A stretch of DNA of 64,000 bases from MGBC163016 sp964518575 (GCA_964518575.1 CAZFGW010000005.1:1-64000); one strand, 5' to 3'; shown: positions 24,951 through 34,540, counted from the first letter of the stretch. Translations and numbers: made by a program. The notes: generated from the letters alone by a model not told the origin.

Positions 24951-26309
24951 TTATCGCACTTGGTAGGACGTGAATTTTTCTAACGTAGCAGGAGCTCCTT
25001 TGATGCTGAGCGCTACACCATCATCGCGATAGTCCTCCGAGATCACCGCGCACAAAGCATGAATGCGCGCAAGGTCTTTGCCCTGTTCATAGGGGATGAA
25101 CATATCCATGAGCTCATCTTGCGAGGCGATAATCTGCGCGATAACGCCCGTCAGATCATCAATGCCCTCCCCTTCCCAAGTCGAGATGAACAGAGCGTCT
25201 TTATAGCACCACCGAAGCGCTTCGAGACGTTCAGGGTCGATCGCATCGATCTTATTGAAGACGAGCAAGCGGGGGATCTTCTGAGCCCCGATCTCCTCAA
25301 GGATCTCAAGCACGGCATTGATATGGTTATCGAATTCCTCTGATGTGGCGTCAACGAGGTGGATAACAAGATCGGAGCCGTTGATTTCGTCAAGCGTAGA
25401 TTTGAATGCTTCAATGAGCGTGGTCGGCAATTTCTGGATGAAGCCGACCGTATCGGTAATGGTGATAGCGTCACCGCTTGGCAGCGTGAATCGTCTTGTG
25501 GTGGCATCAAGGGTGGCAAACAGCAGGTCATCGCTCAGGACATCGCTTTGGCAAAGCTTGTTGAGCAGGCTCGACTTGCCAGCATTGGTGTATCCGGCAA
25601 GGGCAACCTTGAAAATATCTGAGCGATACCGCTGTGAGCGCTGTAGCGCACGTACGCTGTTGAGTTTCACAAGTTCGCGCTTGATCGAGGTAATCCGTTT
25701 TCTGACCATGCGCCTATCGACTTCGAGCTGACTCTCCCCTTCGCCAAACCGTGAACCGACGCCCCCGCCCATCCTGTTCGACGCGAGATGCGCCCACATG
25801 CCGCGAAGGCGTGGGTAGAGATACTGGTTCTGCGCGAGACGTACTTGCAACCTTCCCTCGCGACTCATTGCGCGCATACCGAAGATGTCGAGGATGAGGG
25901 CAGTGCGGTCGATGACTTTGACTGAGCGATCAACGATGCGCTCGAGATTGGTTTGCTGAGAGGGCGTCAGTTCATCGTCGAAAATGACGATATCAGCGCC
26001 GAGTTCACGGGCAACGTCAGCAATCTCATGAGCTTTGCCACTTCCGACGAATGTTGCCGGATACGGGGCGCTTAAACGCTGCGTGATGCGCGCGAGCGTA
26101 TCGGCGCCAGCAGTCGTGGCGAGGCGCTCGAGTTCAGCCATAGATGAGGCAAGTGACCATGCACTCGTAGGAAATTCGACGCCGACCAGTATTGCCTTTT
26201 CACGCGGTGTAGAAAACGTGGTCAAGGGTCCAGCAGTGCTCGTGCTGTTCGCGTCCGACAACAAGATCGAATCAGTTCCCTGCTCAGTTGATGCTCGCGT
26301 CGAGCGCAT
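24951..26309 (-). CDS. hflX: Ribosome-associated GTPase HflX
   Basis: A 452-residue protein. The N-terminal HflX domain includes TFVGSGKAHEIA and FDDELTPSQQTNLE, then a helical linker with GGGVGSRFGEGESQLEVDRR. The G domain has GYTNAGKSSLLN (P-loop), DATTRRF, DTVGFIQ and NKID. HflX splits or rescues stalled ribosomes. The start is uncertain: ATG 26309 overlaps dapF by 26 nt and has a distant GGGGA; a TTG at 26345 or later TTG codons are possible. It ends the spoVS-miaB-miaA-dapF run and converges on lexA. Confidence 0.9.
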   Translation of the reverse strand: MRSTRASTEQGTDSILLSDANSTSTAGPLTTFSTPREKAILVGVEFPTSAWSLASSMAELERLATTAGADTLARITQRLSAPYPATFVGSGKAHEIADVARELGADIVIFDDELTPSQQTNLERIVDRSVKVIDRTALILDIFGMRAMSREGRLQVRLAQNQYLYPRLRGMWAHLASNRMGGGVGSRFGEGESQLEVDRRMVRKRITSIKRELVKLNSVRALQRSQRYRSDIFKVALAGYTNAGKSSLLNKLCQSDVLSDDLLFATLDATTRRFTLPSGDAITITDTVGFIQKLPTTLIEAFKSTLDEINGSDLVIHLVDATSEEFDNHINAVLEILEEIGAQKIPRLLVFNKIDAIDPERLEALRWCYKDALFISTWEGEGIDDLTGVIAQIIASQDELMDMFIPYEQGKDLARIHALCAVISEDYRDDGVALSIKGAPATLEKFTSYQVR

Positions 26310-27228
26310 CAAGATCGAATGTTCCCCGGAAAGACTCTTCAGCAATACCGGTCATATACACCGCTCCATCATCAGGATCCCAGGAGATAGAGAGATCCCC
26401 TCCCTTAAGATGGACGGTATTCGTGCGTGCGGCACGTCCGGTCAAATATGCAGCAACGTTCACGGCGCACGCCCCTGTGCCGCATGCGAGCGTCTCGCCA
26501 CAGCCGCGCTCATAGACGCGCATCGCAATACCATCGTCTTTTACCTGGGCGAATTCAATATTCGCCTTCTCGGGGAAAACCTCATGGGATTCGAAGAAGG
26601 GACCGATTTTCTCCAGATCAAGTGTATCAAGCCGTTTGGTATCGGGTACCGTGAAGCACGCGTCGGGAAGCTCATTGAAATCGTCTATGAAGCAAACAGC
26701 GTGGGGATTACCCATAGAGACCCCCGTGAAAGAAAAAGGCGCCCACGGGGAAGAAATGGCTGCCTCTTTGACGAATTCCTGTCCCTTTTCGGTTTGGGCA
26801 GATGCAACAAGTGTGGTGGGTAATGCGTCAGGGGCGAGAAGCGGCTCACCCATATCAACGGTAGCCTCGATAAGGTTTCCACGTTCATCACGCGTACAGG
26901 TAATCTGCTTGATTCCTGCAAGTGTGTCTACCATAAAGGTGGTGGTAGACGGCTCCACAAAGCCGCGGTCAACGAGAAATTTCGCGAAGCAACGGACACC
27001 ATTTCCACACATCTGCGCCAAGGTTCCGTCAGAGTTGATGTAGTGCATGTAGGCAACAGCTTCGGGATGCACAGAAGGGCGCACAAGGATGACGCCGTCA
27101 GCGCCGATTCCCTTATGACGGTTACACAGTGCCGCAACCTGGTGTTCGGTCAGGGTCAGCTGGGATGAAAGATCTTCGATGAACACGAAGTCGTTACCCA
27201 GTCCATGGAGTTTCACAAAATCGATCAT
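26284..27228 (-). CDS. dapF: Diaminopimelate epimerase
   Basis: A 314-residue pyridoxal-independent racemase that converts LL- to meso-diaminopimelate for lysine and peptidoglycan. The N-terminal KLHGLGNDFV, the first catalytic Cys in MCGNGVRCFAKF and the second in ACGTGACAVN are intact. It is somewhat longer than many homologues (about 275) because of loops in the middle. ATG 27228 overlaps the miaA stop by 4 nt (ATGA). The upstream pathway genes dapA and dapB are at 44115-45895. Confidence 0.95.
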   Translation of the reverse strand: MIDFVKLHGLGNDFVFIEDLSSQLTLTEHQVAALCNRHKGIGADGVILVRPSVHPEAVAYMHYINSDGTLAQMCGNGVRCFAKFLVDRGFVEPSTTTFMVDTLAGIKQITCTRDERGNLIEATVDMGEPLLAPDALPTTLVASAQTEKGQEFVKEAAISSPWAPFSFTGVSMGNPHAVCFIDDFNELPDACFTVPDTKRLDTLDLEKIGPFFESHEVFPEKANIEFAQVKDDGIAMRVYERGCGETLACGTGACAVNVAAYLTGRAARTNTVHLKGGDLSISWDPDDGAVYMTGIAEESFRGTFDLDALDASIN

Positions 27229-28184
27229 GAGTAGGTGTTGCTCCCTTCCTTCTCTGATTTCTCTATGATGGTACGCGCTTGTTCGAACATATCAGAAACG
27301 TCAGTGGAATACTCGATCCACTGGATGCGTGTGTCTTTTCTAAACCAGGTCATCTGGCGTTTTGCATAGCGCTTGGTCGCAACGCGGATCGCATTAAATG
27401 CCTCGTCTTCCGTGATTTCTCCATCGAGGTACGCAACGATCTCCTTGTATCCGATCGCTTGCGGTGCCGTGATTCCCGCGCGCAAACCCTGATTCAGGAG
27501 CCCCTCGACCTCCTGAACAAGACCTGCTTCGCGCATGTGATCAATGCGGGCATCGATATTGTTTCTGAGAACATCTCGATCGATTGCGATACCGATGAAC
27601 TGCGCAGGAACGACTTGCGGGATCGCTGAGAGCTGCTCGCGCAGGCGCGCATAGCTTTGACCATTTTCAAACATTTCGAGCGCACGAATAACGCGTTTAG
27701 TGTCGTGGCGATGGATGATATGCGCACTTTCCGGATCAAGGCGATAAAGTTCCTCCCACACGGCATCGCCGCCTTGCTCTCGGGCAAGTGCGCCATAGTG
27801 TTCGCGGACAGGATTATCCGTTTGTTCACCCGCTGCAAATTCGTAGCCATCGATTGCGGCTCGCACATAAAACCCGGTACCGCCGACCAAGATGCTTCTG
27901 ATCCTGCGTGAATCGAGTGAGAGGAACTGATGACGTGCATAAGACTGGAACAGCGCTGCAGAATAGGCATCCCCCGCCTCGACCAGATCGAGTCCGAAAT
28001 GAGGAACGCGGCGCTCGCGTAAGGGGACTTTTGCCGTTCCGATATCCATCCCCTTGTATATCTGCATGGAGTCGGCGCTGATAATGTTGCCGCCCACCTC
28101 AACCGCGATCATCTGCGCAAGATCAGACTTTCCCGATGCAGTAGGACCGACCACGCAGATGACAGGATGATTAAGACCGATCAT
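27225..28184 (-). CDS. miaA: tRNA dimethylallyltransferase
   Basis: A 319-residue enzyme that puts a dimethylallyl group on N6 of A37 in tRNAs reading UNN codons. The P-loop GPTASGKSDLAQ, ISADSMQIYKGMDIGTAK and LVGGTGFYVRAAIDG are diagnostic, and the C-terminal KRYAKRQMTWFRK is present. It overlaps miaB upstream and dapF downstream by 4 nt each, so the operon is tightly coupled. Its product is the substrate of MiaB. Confidence 0.96.
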   Translation of the reverse strand: MIGLNHPVICVVGPTASGKSDLAQMIAVEVGGNIISADSMQIYKGMDIGTAKVPLRERRVPHFGLDLVEAGDAYSAALFQSYARHQFLSLDSRRIRSILVGGTGFYVRAAIDGYEFAAGEQTDNPVREHYGALAREQGGDAVWEELYRLDPESAHIIHRHDTKRVIRALEMFENGQSYARLREQLSAIPQVVPAQFIGIAIDRDVLRNNIDARIDHMREAGLVQEVEGLLNQGLRAGITAPQAIGYKEIVAYLDGEITEDEAFNAIRVATKRYAKRQMTWFRKDTRIQWIEYSTDVSDMFEQARTIIEKSEKEGSNTYS

Positions 28185-29545
28185 TGCGCCTCGTCAATGA
28201 TGGTGCCACGAAGATACCAGGTTTTACCCTCGTCAATCTTCGCGTCAACGATCGTGCCGATAAGTGTTGACGCAGATCGATGTTCAGGAATCGGCATATG
28301 CACCGTTTGGTTCTTCGGGCTTTTTCCCGTAAGGATATGGGGATCCTTTTTCGAAGTGCCCTCAATGAGAACGGGTATGACACGTCCCCGCTCCTGCACA
28401 TTGAGCTCATGTGCATGTTTCTCGATGATTTTGAGAAGTCGATCGAACCGGTCCTGTGCGATTTCCTTAGGGATTTGTTGCTCATACGTTGCAGCAGGAG
28501 TACCGGGACGCGGAGAATACAGGAACGAAAATACCTGATGGTATCCCACCCGATCGACCAGTTCATAGGTCTGCATGAAATCATCTTCGGTCTCACCGGG
28601 GAATCCGACGATGATATCGGTAGAGAGGGCAATATCCGGTACCGTATCGCGCAATTTGTCGACAAGGCTCAAGTAATGGCTCTGGGTATAGGTGCGATTC
28701 ATGGCAGACAAAATGCGATCCGAACCCGATTGTACGGGGAGATGTAGGGCGGGCATGAGTGAGCGCAGACTTGAGAACCGCTCAATCACCTCGTCGCTCA
28801 AATCTTTCGGATGACTCGTTGCAAAACGCAGCCGTTCGATTCCGGTCGCATCCACCGCATCAAGGATGGCGGCGAAACGAGGGCTGCCATAGATATCGCG
28901 CCCATAGGAATTTACGTTCTGTCCCAGAAGGGTGATCTCTTTGACTCCTTCAGCGACGTAGCGCTCCGCCTCAGTGACAATCTCTTCTACCGTGCGCGAG
29001 CGCTCGCGCCCCCTGACATAGGGAACGATGCAATAGGTGCAGAAATTGTTGCAGCCGATCGTGATGGGGAGCCACGCCGAGAAGGCATGTTCGCGAACCG
29101 TAGGAAGCGACGTGGAAAATGACGAAGCGTCATCAAGGGTTTGTACGGCACATTCCGAGCCATTCAAAACATCATCGATCAGAGTGGGTAGCGAAGCGAT
29201 GTTATGCGTTCCAAAAACGATACTGACATGGGGCATCGTTTTCACGAGCTCTTCCCCATCGCGTTGTCCGATGCATCCGCCGATAGCGATGATGCGTTTC
29301 GAAAACGGCGCATCAGCACGCAGCGGGAGATTCTTGCAGGAAGAGACATGTCCATACAGCCGGGTATCGGCTGATTCACGAACACAGCAGGTCATGAAGA
29401 CAACGATATCCGCTTCTTCGACGCTGTCCACATGGACCGACCCCAATGATTCCAGAATTCCGCAGATTCGCTCGGAATCATGCTTATTCATCTGGCAGCC
29501 GAAAGTTTGTACTGAGTAGGTTGATCCGACGAGATTGAGTGGCAT
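28181..29545 (-). CDS. miaB: tRNA-2-methylthio-N6-dimethylallyladenosine synthase
   Basis: A 454-residue radical SAM methylthiotransferase. The N-terminal UPF0004 domain has TFGCQMNKHDSE and further Cys ligands for the auxiliary cluster. The radical SAM motif is GCNNFCTYCIVPYVRGRERS, whose VRGRE.SR run is characteristic of MiaB. A TRAM domain ends the protein. It thiomethylates i6A37 made by MiaA. ATG 29545 is preferred by homology; TTG 29566 would overlap spoVS. Two sister enzymes, RimO and MtaB, are also in this window. Confidence 0.95.
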   Translation of the reverse strand: MPLNLVGSTYSVQTFGCQMNKHDSERICGILESLGSVHVDSVEEADIVVFMTCCVRESADTRLYGHVSSCKNLPLRADAPFSKRIIAIGGCIGQRDGEELVKTMPHVSIVFGTHNIASLPTLIDDVLNGSECAVQTLDDASSFSTSLPTVREHAFSAWLPITIGCNNFCTYCIVPYVRGRERSRTVEEIVTEAERYVAEGVKEITLLGQNVNSYGRDIYGSPRFAAILDAVDATGIERLRFATSHPKDLSDEVIERFSSLRSLMPALHLPVQSGSDRILSAMNRTYTQSHYLSLVDKLRDTVPDIALSTDIIVGFPGETEDDFMQTYELVDRVGYHQVFSFLYSPRPGTPAATYEQQIPKEIAQDRFDRLLKIIEKHAHELNVQERGRVIPVLIEGTSKKDPHILTGKSPKNQTVHMPIPEHRSASTLIGTIVDAKIDEGKTWYLRGTIIDEAQ

Positions 29546-29562
29546 GAATACGTAGGCGGTGA

Positions 29563-29880
29563 TCAAGCAACGTCGTTGGACGGCTTCGCAATTTGATTGC
29601 GCGGCTCGACAGCGAACCTGATGGCGGTGCGATACTCACCGTCGATCACGATATCAGCGAATGAGGGGATGCAGACGATCTCAATGCCGACGGGCGACAA
29701 GAAACCCCGGGAAATGGCGATGGCCTTGATAGCCTGATTGACAGCACCGGCACCGACCGCTTGGATCTCGACGTTCGAGCCATCTTTGATCATGCCCGCA
29801 ATGGCACCAGCAACAGAGGCGGGCGAAGACTTCGAAGACACCTTCAGGCAGCTGATCTCGTTTTTTGGCTCGTTCGACAC
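29563..29880 (-). CDS. spoVS: SpoVS-family Alba-like protein
   Basis: A 105-residue small protein matching stage V sporulation protein S: CLKVSSKSSPASVAGAIAGMI followed by VEIQAVGAGAVNQAIKAIAI. The C-terminal 20 residues extend beyond the usual 86-residue form. SpoVS has an Alba-type fold and is thought to bind nucleic acid; it occurs in many non-sporulating lineages. The start is GTG 29880. It follows the rny region, as in Bacillus, and is headed by its own promoter at 29964-29992. Confidence 0.92.
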   Translation of the reverse strand: MSNEPKNEISCLKVSSKSSPASVAGAIAGMIKDGSNVEIQAVGAGAVNQAIKAIAISRGFLSPVGIEIVCIPSFADIVIDGEYRTAIRFAVEPRNQIAKPSNDVA

Positions 29881-29963
29881 GTGGTTTCTCTTTTCGTTGA
29901 TACTGTGTAACTGCTTTGTTTGTAGGACAATTAAGCAACCTCAACAGTGTTCAGGTATCCGCT

Positions 29964-29992
29964 ATTCTACCGTTACCTCGTAAAACGTGCAA
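29964..29992 (-). promoter_or_regulatory. Candidate promoter for spoVS-miaB-miaA-dapF-hflX
   Basis: On the minus strand TTGCAC (29992-29987) and TAGAAT (29969-29964) are exactly 17 nt apart in the 146-nt gap between the GHKL ATPase gene and spoVS. A leader of roughly 75 nt would follow. Confidence 0.5.
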
Positions 29993-30026
29993 TAGAGGAT
30001 CGCTGAGTGAAGTGCTTATAGTAGAG

Positions 30027-31145
30027 CTATCGCTCATGCAAGTCGATGCTGAGCAGTAATTTTCCATCGCGAACGCGAGCAAGGGGTTCGACATCGTCCT
30101 CGAGATAATACTTCTGCGCAAGCTCTGAAAACGCCTGTTTCACGTCATCGGAGAATGCATCAAGATCAGGTGCGCTGATGTGGGGAGCAAAGGCGTGTGC
30201 TCGTGTGTGCTTCGGCTTCGCGTGACTCGGTGCGATATCTTTAGCAAGCGAGGCGTTGATGCGATCCATCAAAAGCGGAGCAGCAGGGATCTTCCCGTCA
30301 ATGATGCGGCGAGCAGAGCGCTCGGAGATGACAAGACCGACCTCTGCGGCATACGCGGCAAGTTCAGCTGCATCGCTTGCATAGCCTAACAGCTTGCACG
30401 GACCCACAGGCTCATCGGGGGATCTGAAGGCGCGCTTGAGCGCAGGAACGGTTGAGACACCGTAGGTGTAGAGCGTTGATGCGATCTCTGCCGGAGAGCC
30501 GATCATGACATTGAGCTCGTCATTGTGTTGCAGTGCGAATTCAACGACCGTGCGGATGATATTCTTCGGACCACGGAGTGCAAGACGATCATCATCAATG
30601 ACAAAGGTTGGGAAGGTGGATTGATCCTTTTTCTCAGCGAGCGCGTGCGCGTCGGATTGAACATATACCGAAGTGCCCTGTCCCTCCACACTGTATGCTA
30701 CGCGTGCTTCAAGGGCGTTGACCTTGATGGAATAGAGCGCCATGCCACGTCCGTGCATCCCCCATAGGTCCATATGCGCGCTGTCAAGCTTAGAAGTGAC
30801 GCGTGCGTCAAAGATGCGCGCAGTCATGGAAGGGGGAAGACCGCATCCGTCATCGATAACGACGATGGTACGTATGTCTGCTTCACGATACGTAGAAACG
30901 AAGATAGTGCGCGCACCTGCATCGCGGCTGTTGCGCAAAAGCTCGATAACGATATCTTCACTTGAACGAATGTCCTGCGCAGCTTGCCTGCGCTCCGCTT
31001 CCGAGCTTTTGAGCTTGACAAAGCCTTGACCGAGATCCTCATCAACGCGGAACCGGTCTTCTTCGCAGACTGACTCTATAAACGATGTCAGGCTGTCGGT
31101 ATTGTTATTTTGCGAATTCAACCGCCCTGCTCTCGCGGATGACAA
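30027..31145 (-). CDS. GHKL-type ATP-binding protein of unknown function
   Basis: A 372-residue protein. Residues 60-190 carry a Bergerat ATP-binding fold: N box VIELLRNSRDAGA, G1 box DDGCGLP and G2 box GMHGRGMALYSIK. The wording resembles MutL/Hsp90-type ATPases more than histidine kinases, and no H box or receiver is present. The rest (about 190-372) contains a possible helical domain and a basic linker, unassigned. It overlaps the rny 3' end by 41 nt from a TTG start; TTG 31121 is an alternative, and the start is uncertain. It occupies the place of ymdB between rny and spoVS. Confidence 0.75.
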   Translation of the reverse strand: MSSARAGRLNSQNNNTDSLTSFIESVCEEDRFRVDEDLGQGFVKLKSSEAERRQAAQDIRSSEDIVIELLRNSRDAGARTIFVSTYREADIRTIVVIDDGCGLPPSMTARIFDARVTSKLDSAHMDLWGMHGRGMALYSIKVNALEARVAYSVEGQGTSVYVQSDAHALAEKKDQSTFPTFVIDDDRLALRGPKNIIRTVVEFALQHNDELNVMIGSPAEIASTLYTYGVSTVPALKRAFRSPDEPVGPCKLLGYASDAAELAAYAAEVGLVISERSARRIIDGKIPAAPLLMDRINASLAKDIAPSHAKPKHTRAHAFAPHISAPDLDAFSDDVKQAFSELAQKYYLEDDVEPLARVRDGKLLLSIDLHER

Positions 31146-32667
31146 CGACTTTCACCTGTCCCGGATATTGCATCTCATTTTCGATCTGTGATGCGATATC
31201 ATGGGCAAGCACAACCGTCTCTGCCTCGTCAACCACCTCAGGCGAAACCATAACACGCACTTCCCTACCCGCTTGAATAGCGAAGGTACGCTCGACGCCC
31301 TTATGGCTGTTCGCGATCTCTTCGAGCTTCTCAAGGCGCTTGATATAAGCATCGAGGGTTTCTTTACGAGCACCCGGACGCGCTGCGGATACGGCATCAG
31401 CGGCTTGCACGAGGACATCAAGGACGGAATTGGGTTCGACATCCTCATGATGGGCTTCGATTGCATGGACGATCTCGGGTTTCTCACCAAAACGCTTTGC
31501 AAGGTCGGCGCCGAGCACTGCATGCGATCCGTCGACTTCATGATCGATCGCTTTGCCGAGGTCATGAAGCAGTCCGGCGCGCTTTGCCTGAATGGGATCG
31601 AGACCGAGCTCGGATGCCATGACACCAGCAAGATAGGCGACCTCAAGCGAATGATTGAGGACGTTCTGACCGTATGAAGTGCGATACAAGAGGCGACCGA
31701 GCGTTTGTACGAGCTCCGGATGGAGATCGTGGATACCGGTATCGAAAGCCGCCTGCTCTCCAGCCTCCTGCACCCGCTCGCTCACGAGCTTCTGTGCTTT
31801 CTCATACATCTCTTCAATGCGCGCAGGATGGATGCGCCCATCAGCGATTAGATTCTCCATGGTGATGCGACCGATCTCACGGCGTACGGGATCGAAGCAG
31901 GAGATGGTCACACTCTCAGGTGTGTCATCGATGATGAGATTCGTGCCAGTGAGCTGCTCGAATGAACGGATGTTGCGTCCCTCGCGTCCGATGATCCTGC
32001 CCTTCAAGTCATCGTTGGGGATATGGATGGTTGATACGGTGTTTTCAGAGGAGTGGTCTGCGGCCACGCGCTGGATTGCCAGACTCAAAATCTCACGAGC
32101 CTTCTTGTCCGCCTCGGCTTTGGTGCGCGTCTCGACATCGCGGATGATAGCAGCAGAATCGCGTACGACCTCATCATGGATCGTTTCGAGAAGCTCTTCT
32201 TTTGCTTGCTCGGGCGACATGCCTGCGACCTGCTCGAGTTTGCGGGTCATCTCCTGCTCGGATTCCTCGAGCTTCCGGTCGCGCTTCTCAAGCTGCCCCT
32301 GGAATGAGGTGAGCTGCTTTTCGCGCTCATCAAGGCTCTCAACGCGTCGGTCGAGGGATTCCTCACGCTGGGAAAGACGATTCTCGGCATTGCGTACCTC
32401 GCGCAGGCGATCCTTGTTTTCATCCTCGATCTTCTGCTTGTACCGAAGAGCCATATCCTTGGCTTCGATCTCAGCTTCTTTGCGGAACGTATCCGCTTCT
32501 TTTTTCGCGATCTCGACGAGCTGGTTGGCTTCGATCTCGGCGTTTTTACGAATTTTTGTTGCGTCGGCAGCGGAATTCTTTGCGGAGTTGCTGGTGATGA
32601 CCTTGGTCACAGCAAAGCCGATTGCAATGCCCACGACCGCGGCAACTATGATAAAGACGATATCCAT
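31105..32667 (-). CDS. rny: Ribonuclease Y
   Basis: A 520-residue membrane-anchored endoribonuclease that starts mRNA decay. An N-terminal membrane helix (IVFIIVAAVVGIAIGFAV) precedes a long charged coiled coil (about 30-190). A KH domain follows with NDDLKGRIIGREGRNIRSFE, then the HD domain with HDLGKAIDHE and AIEAHHED. All expected elements are intact. ATG 32667. A strong intrinsic terminator lies 38 nt upstream at 32705-32735. Confidence 0.96.
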   Translation of the reverse strand: MDIVFIIVAAVVGIAIGFAVTKVITSNSAKNSAADATKIRKNAEIEANQLVEIAKKEADTFRKEAEIEAKDMALRYKQKIEDENKDRLREVRNAENRLSQREESLDRRVESLDEREKQLTSFQGQLEKRDRKLEESEQEMTRKLEQVAGMSPEQAKEELLETIHDEVVRDSAAIIRDVETRTKAEADKKAREILSLAIQRVAADHSSENTVSTIHIPNDDLKGRIIGREGRNIRSFEQLTGTNLIIDDTPESVTISCFDPVRREIGRITMENLIADGRIHPARIEEMYEKAQKLVSERVQEAGEQAAFDTGIHDLHPELVQTLGRLLYRTSYGQNVLNHSLEVAYLAGVMASELGLDPIQAKRAGLLHDLGKAIDHEVDGSHAVLGADLAKRFGEKPEIVHAIEAHHEDVEPNSVLDVLVQAADAVSAARPGARKETLDAYIKRLEKLEEIANSHKGVERTFAIQAGREVRVMVSPEVVDEAETVVLAHDIASQIENEMQYPGQVKVVVIRESRAVEFAK

Positions 32668-32704
32668 ACGGCTTCCTCTTTCGCCTCAATTCAATGATGT
32701 ATAA

Positions 32705-32735
32705 CACAAATAAAAAGTTGGCATAACGCCAACTT
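32705..32735 (-). terminator. Intrinsic terminator between recX and rny
   Basis: On the minus strand AAGTTGGC and GCCAACTT (32735-32728 and 32722-32715) form an 8-bp stem with a 5-nt loop and run into TTTATTTG. It lies 150 nt past the recX stop and only 38 nt before rny. It could end recA-recX transcription, or act as an attenuator if rny is transcribed from upstream (a TATAAT lies at 32824-32819). The 214-nt recX-rny gap contains no gene. Confidence 0.8.
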
Positions 32736-32881
32736 GAGCTATCGCATATAGAGATTGATCCATATTCATTTATGTATATATGTCCAATACCATATAGGTA
32801 CGAATGCTCAACAGATAGATTATAGCCTATAGCGCGGGTTAAAGAGAGCAAGCATCAGCGGATATCGTTCATGAGCGAAAA

Positions 32882-33412
32882 TTATGCGTCATCGCGTTCA
32901 AAAAACTGCATGGTAGCCTTTTGGGCGATGTCATACGGATAGCATTTCGCGACAAGTTTACGCATCGCTGATGCCCGTCTATTCTTACCAGAAAGACGTG
33001 CGTGGGACAGAACATCCAAGGCGCGTGCGATCATGCCTTCCTCACCTTCATCAGTGACGTCTTCAAGGGCATAGAGGGATTCATGATCGACCCCAAGTTG
33101 CTCAGCTTCAGCGATGGCTTTGACAAGCCCCTTTCCTTGAGAAAGGGTGTTGCGGAAAAGGCATTCACAATAGCGAACATCATCAAGCGCTCCTGAAGCG
33201 ACGGCTTTCTCGAGGGCTGCCTCAATTGCTTGTTCGGAGTAACCGTCACGCTCAAGTTTCGCGCGCATCTTGAGCGTGGATTGCTCACTGATACTTGTAC
33301 AGCGCAGGATACGGTTGTATGCATGCTTGATCTGCTCGTCAATATCCTCAAGGATTGATGCGCGGGTGCGCACCGCAGGTATTTCACTGTCAAAGGAGTA
33401 TTCCATGATCAT
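32882..33412 (-). CDS. recX: Regulatory protein RecX
   Basis: A 176-residue helical protein of three-helix RecX repeats. Visible signatures include RTRASILEDID, KLERDGYSEQAIEAALEKAVASGALDD and the C-terminal RRASAMRKLVAKCYP. RecX binds the RecA filament and dampens its activity. It lies 21 nt after recA, the usual coupling. ATG codons at 33412 and 33406 are both possible, with weak ribosome binding sites. Confidence 0.85.
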   Translation of the reverse strand: MIMEYSFDSEIPAVRTRASILEDIDEQIKHAYNRILRCTSISEQSTLKMRAKLERDGYSEQAIEAALEKAVASGALDDVRYCECLFRNTLSQGKGLVKAIAEAEQLGVDHESLYALEDVTDEGEEGMIARALDVLSHARLSGKNRRASAMRKLVAKCYPYDIAQKATMQFFERDDA

Positions 33413-33433
33413 ACGTACGCAATAGCGCCCCTG

Positions 33434-34480
33434 TTATTCAGATGCACTCTCTTTGGCTTCGTCTTTCGCAGAGATGGGTGTTTTATCATCGGCGAGTCCA
33501 TAGTGCTCGCGCACACCTGCCTCGATCTCGTCGCGGATGTCAGGGTTCTCTTTCAGGGTTTGCTTCGCCGCTTCCCTGCCCTGACCAAGGCGCTCTTCAC
33601 CATAGGTGTACCATGCCCCGCTCTTCTTAGCGATTCCGCAATCAACGGCCATATCGATGATGCATCCTTCTCGGGATATGCCCTCGCCGTACATGAGATC
33701 GAATTCAGCTTGCCTGAACGGAGGAGCCACCTTGTTCTTGACGACTTTGGCGCGAACCCGATTGCCCACAGCCTCGCCGTTTTGCTTGATGGAATCGATG
33801 CGTCTGATGTCGATACGGACGCTTGAGAAGAACTTAAGGGCGCGTCCACCCGTGGTGGTTTCAGGACTTCCGAACATGACACCGATCTTTTCACGCAATT
33901 GGTTGATGAAGATGCATGTGGTGTTCGATTTCGATAGTGATCCTGCGAGCTTTCGAAGCGCCTGTGACATCAAGCGTGCCTGCAAACCGACGGTGGTATC
34001 CCCCATTTCCCCTTCGATTTCTGCACGGGGAACAAGAGCGGCAACGGAGTCGACCACAACGCAGTCAACAGCGCCTGAGCGCACGAGCATGTCACATATC
34101 TCAAGGGCCTGCTCGCCGGTATCCGGCTGCGAAATGAGCACATCATCGATGTCTACACCGAGACGGGCAGCATAGACAGGATCAAGGGCATGTTCGGCAT
34201 CAATAAAGGCGACGACACCGTTTTGCGCTTGGCACTCCGCAAGGATCTGAAGTGCAAGCGTGGTCTTGCCGCTTGATTCAGGACCATAGATCTCGACGAT
34301 ACGCCCTTTCGGCACGCCACCGATACCGAGCGCGATATCAAGAGGCAAAGCTCCCGTGGGAATAGCGGCAATGCTGAGATCAGCATCGCTCTCCCCCAGT
34401 TTCATGATGGAGCCTTTTCCGAATTTCTTAAGGATTTGGTCGGTGGTTGTTTTCAACAATTCTTCTTTGGTCTGGTTCAT
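33434..34480 (-). CDS. recA: Recombinase RecA
   Basis: A 348-residue recombinase. The Walker A motif GPESSGKTTLAL, the substrate-sensing loops and the signature ALKFFSSVRIDIRR are present; the C-terminus is acidic as usual. RecA forms filaments on single-stranded DNA, catalyses strand exchange and activates LexA cleavage. A near-perfect -35 and an SOS box lie upstream at 34541-34558. pgsA-cinA precedes it on the strand, as in Bacillus. Confidence 0.98.
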   Translation of the reverse strand: MNQTKEELLKTTTDQILKKFGKGSIMKLGESDADLSIAAIPTGALPLDIALGIGGVPKGRIVEIYGPESSGKTTLALQILAECQAQNGVVAFIDAEHALDPVYAARLGVDIDDVLISQPDTGEQALEICDMLVRSGAVDCVVVDSVAALVPRAEIEGEMGDTTVGLQARLMSQALRKLAGSLSKSNTTCIFINQLREKIGVMFGSPETTTGGRALKFFSSVRIDIRRIDSIKQNGEAVGNRVRAKVVKNKVAPPFRQAEFDLMYGEGISREGCIIDMAVDCGIAKKSGAWYTYGEERLGQGREAAKQTLKENPDIRDEIEAGVREHYGLADDKTPISAKDEAKESASE

Positions 34481-34540
34481 TCTGTACTCCTATTGCGTTT
34501 CACCAAAGCTTGATATCACTACCTCTGACAGACTAATATA

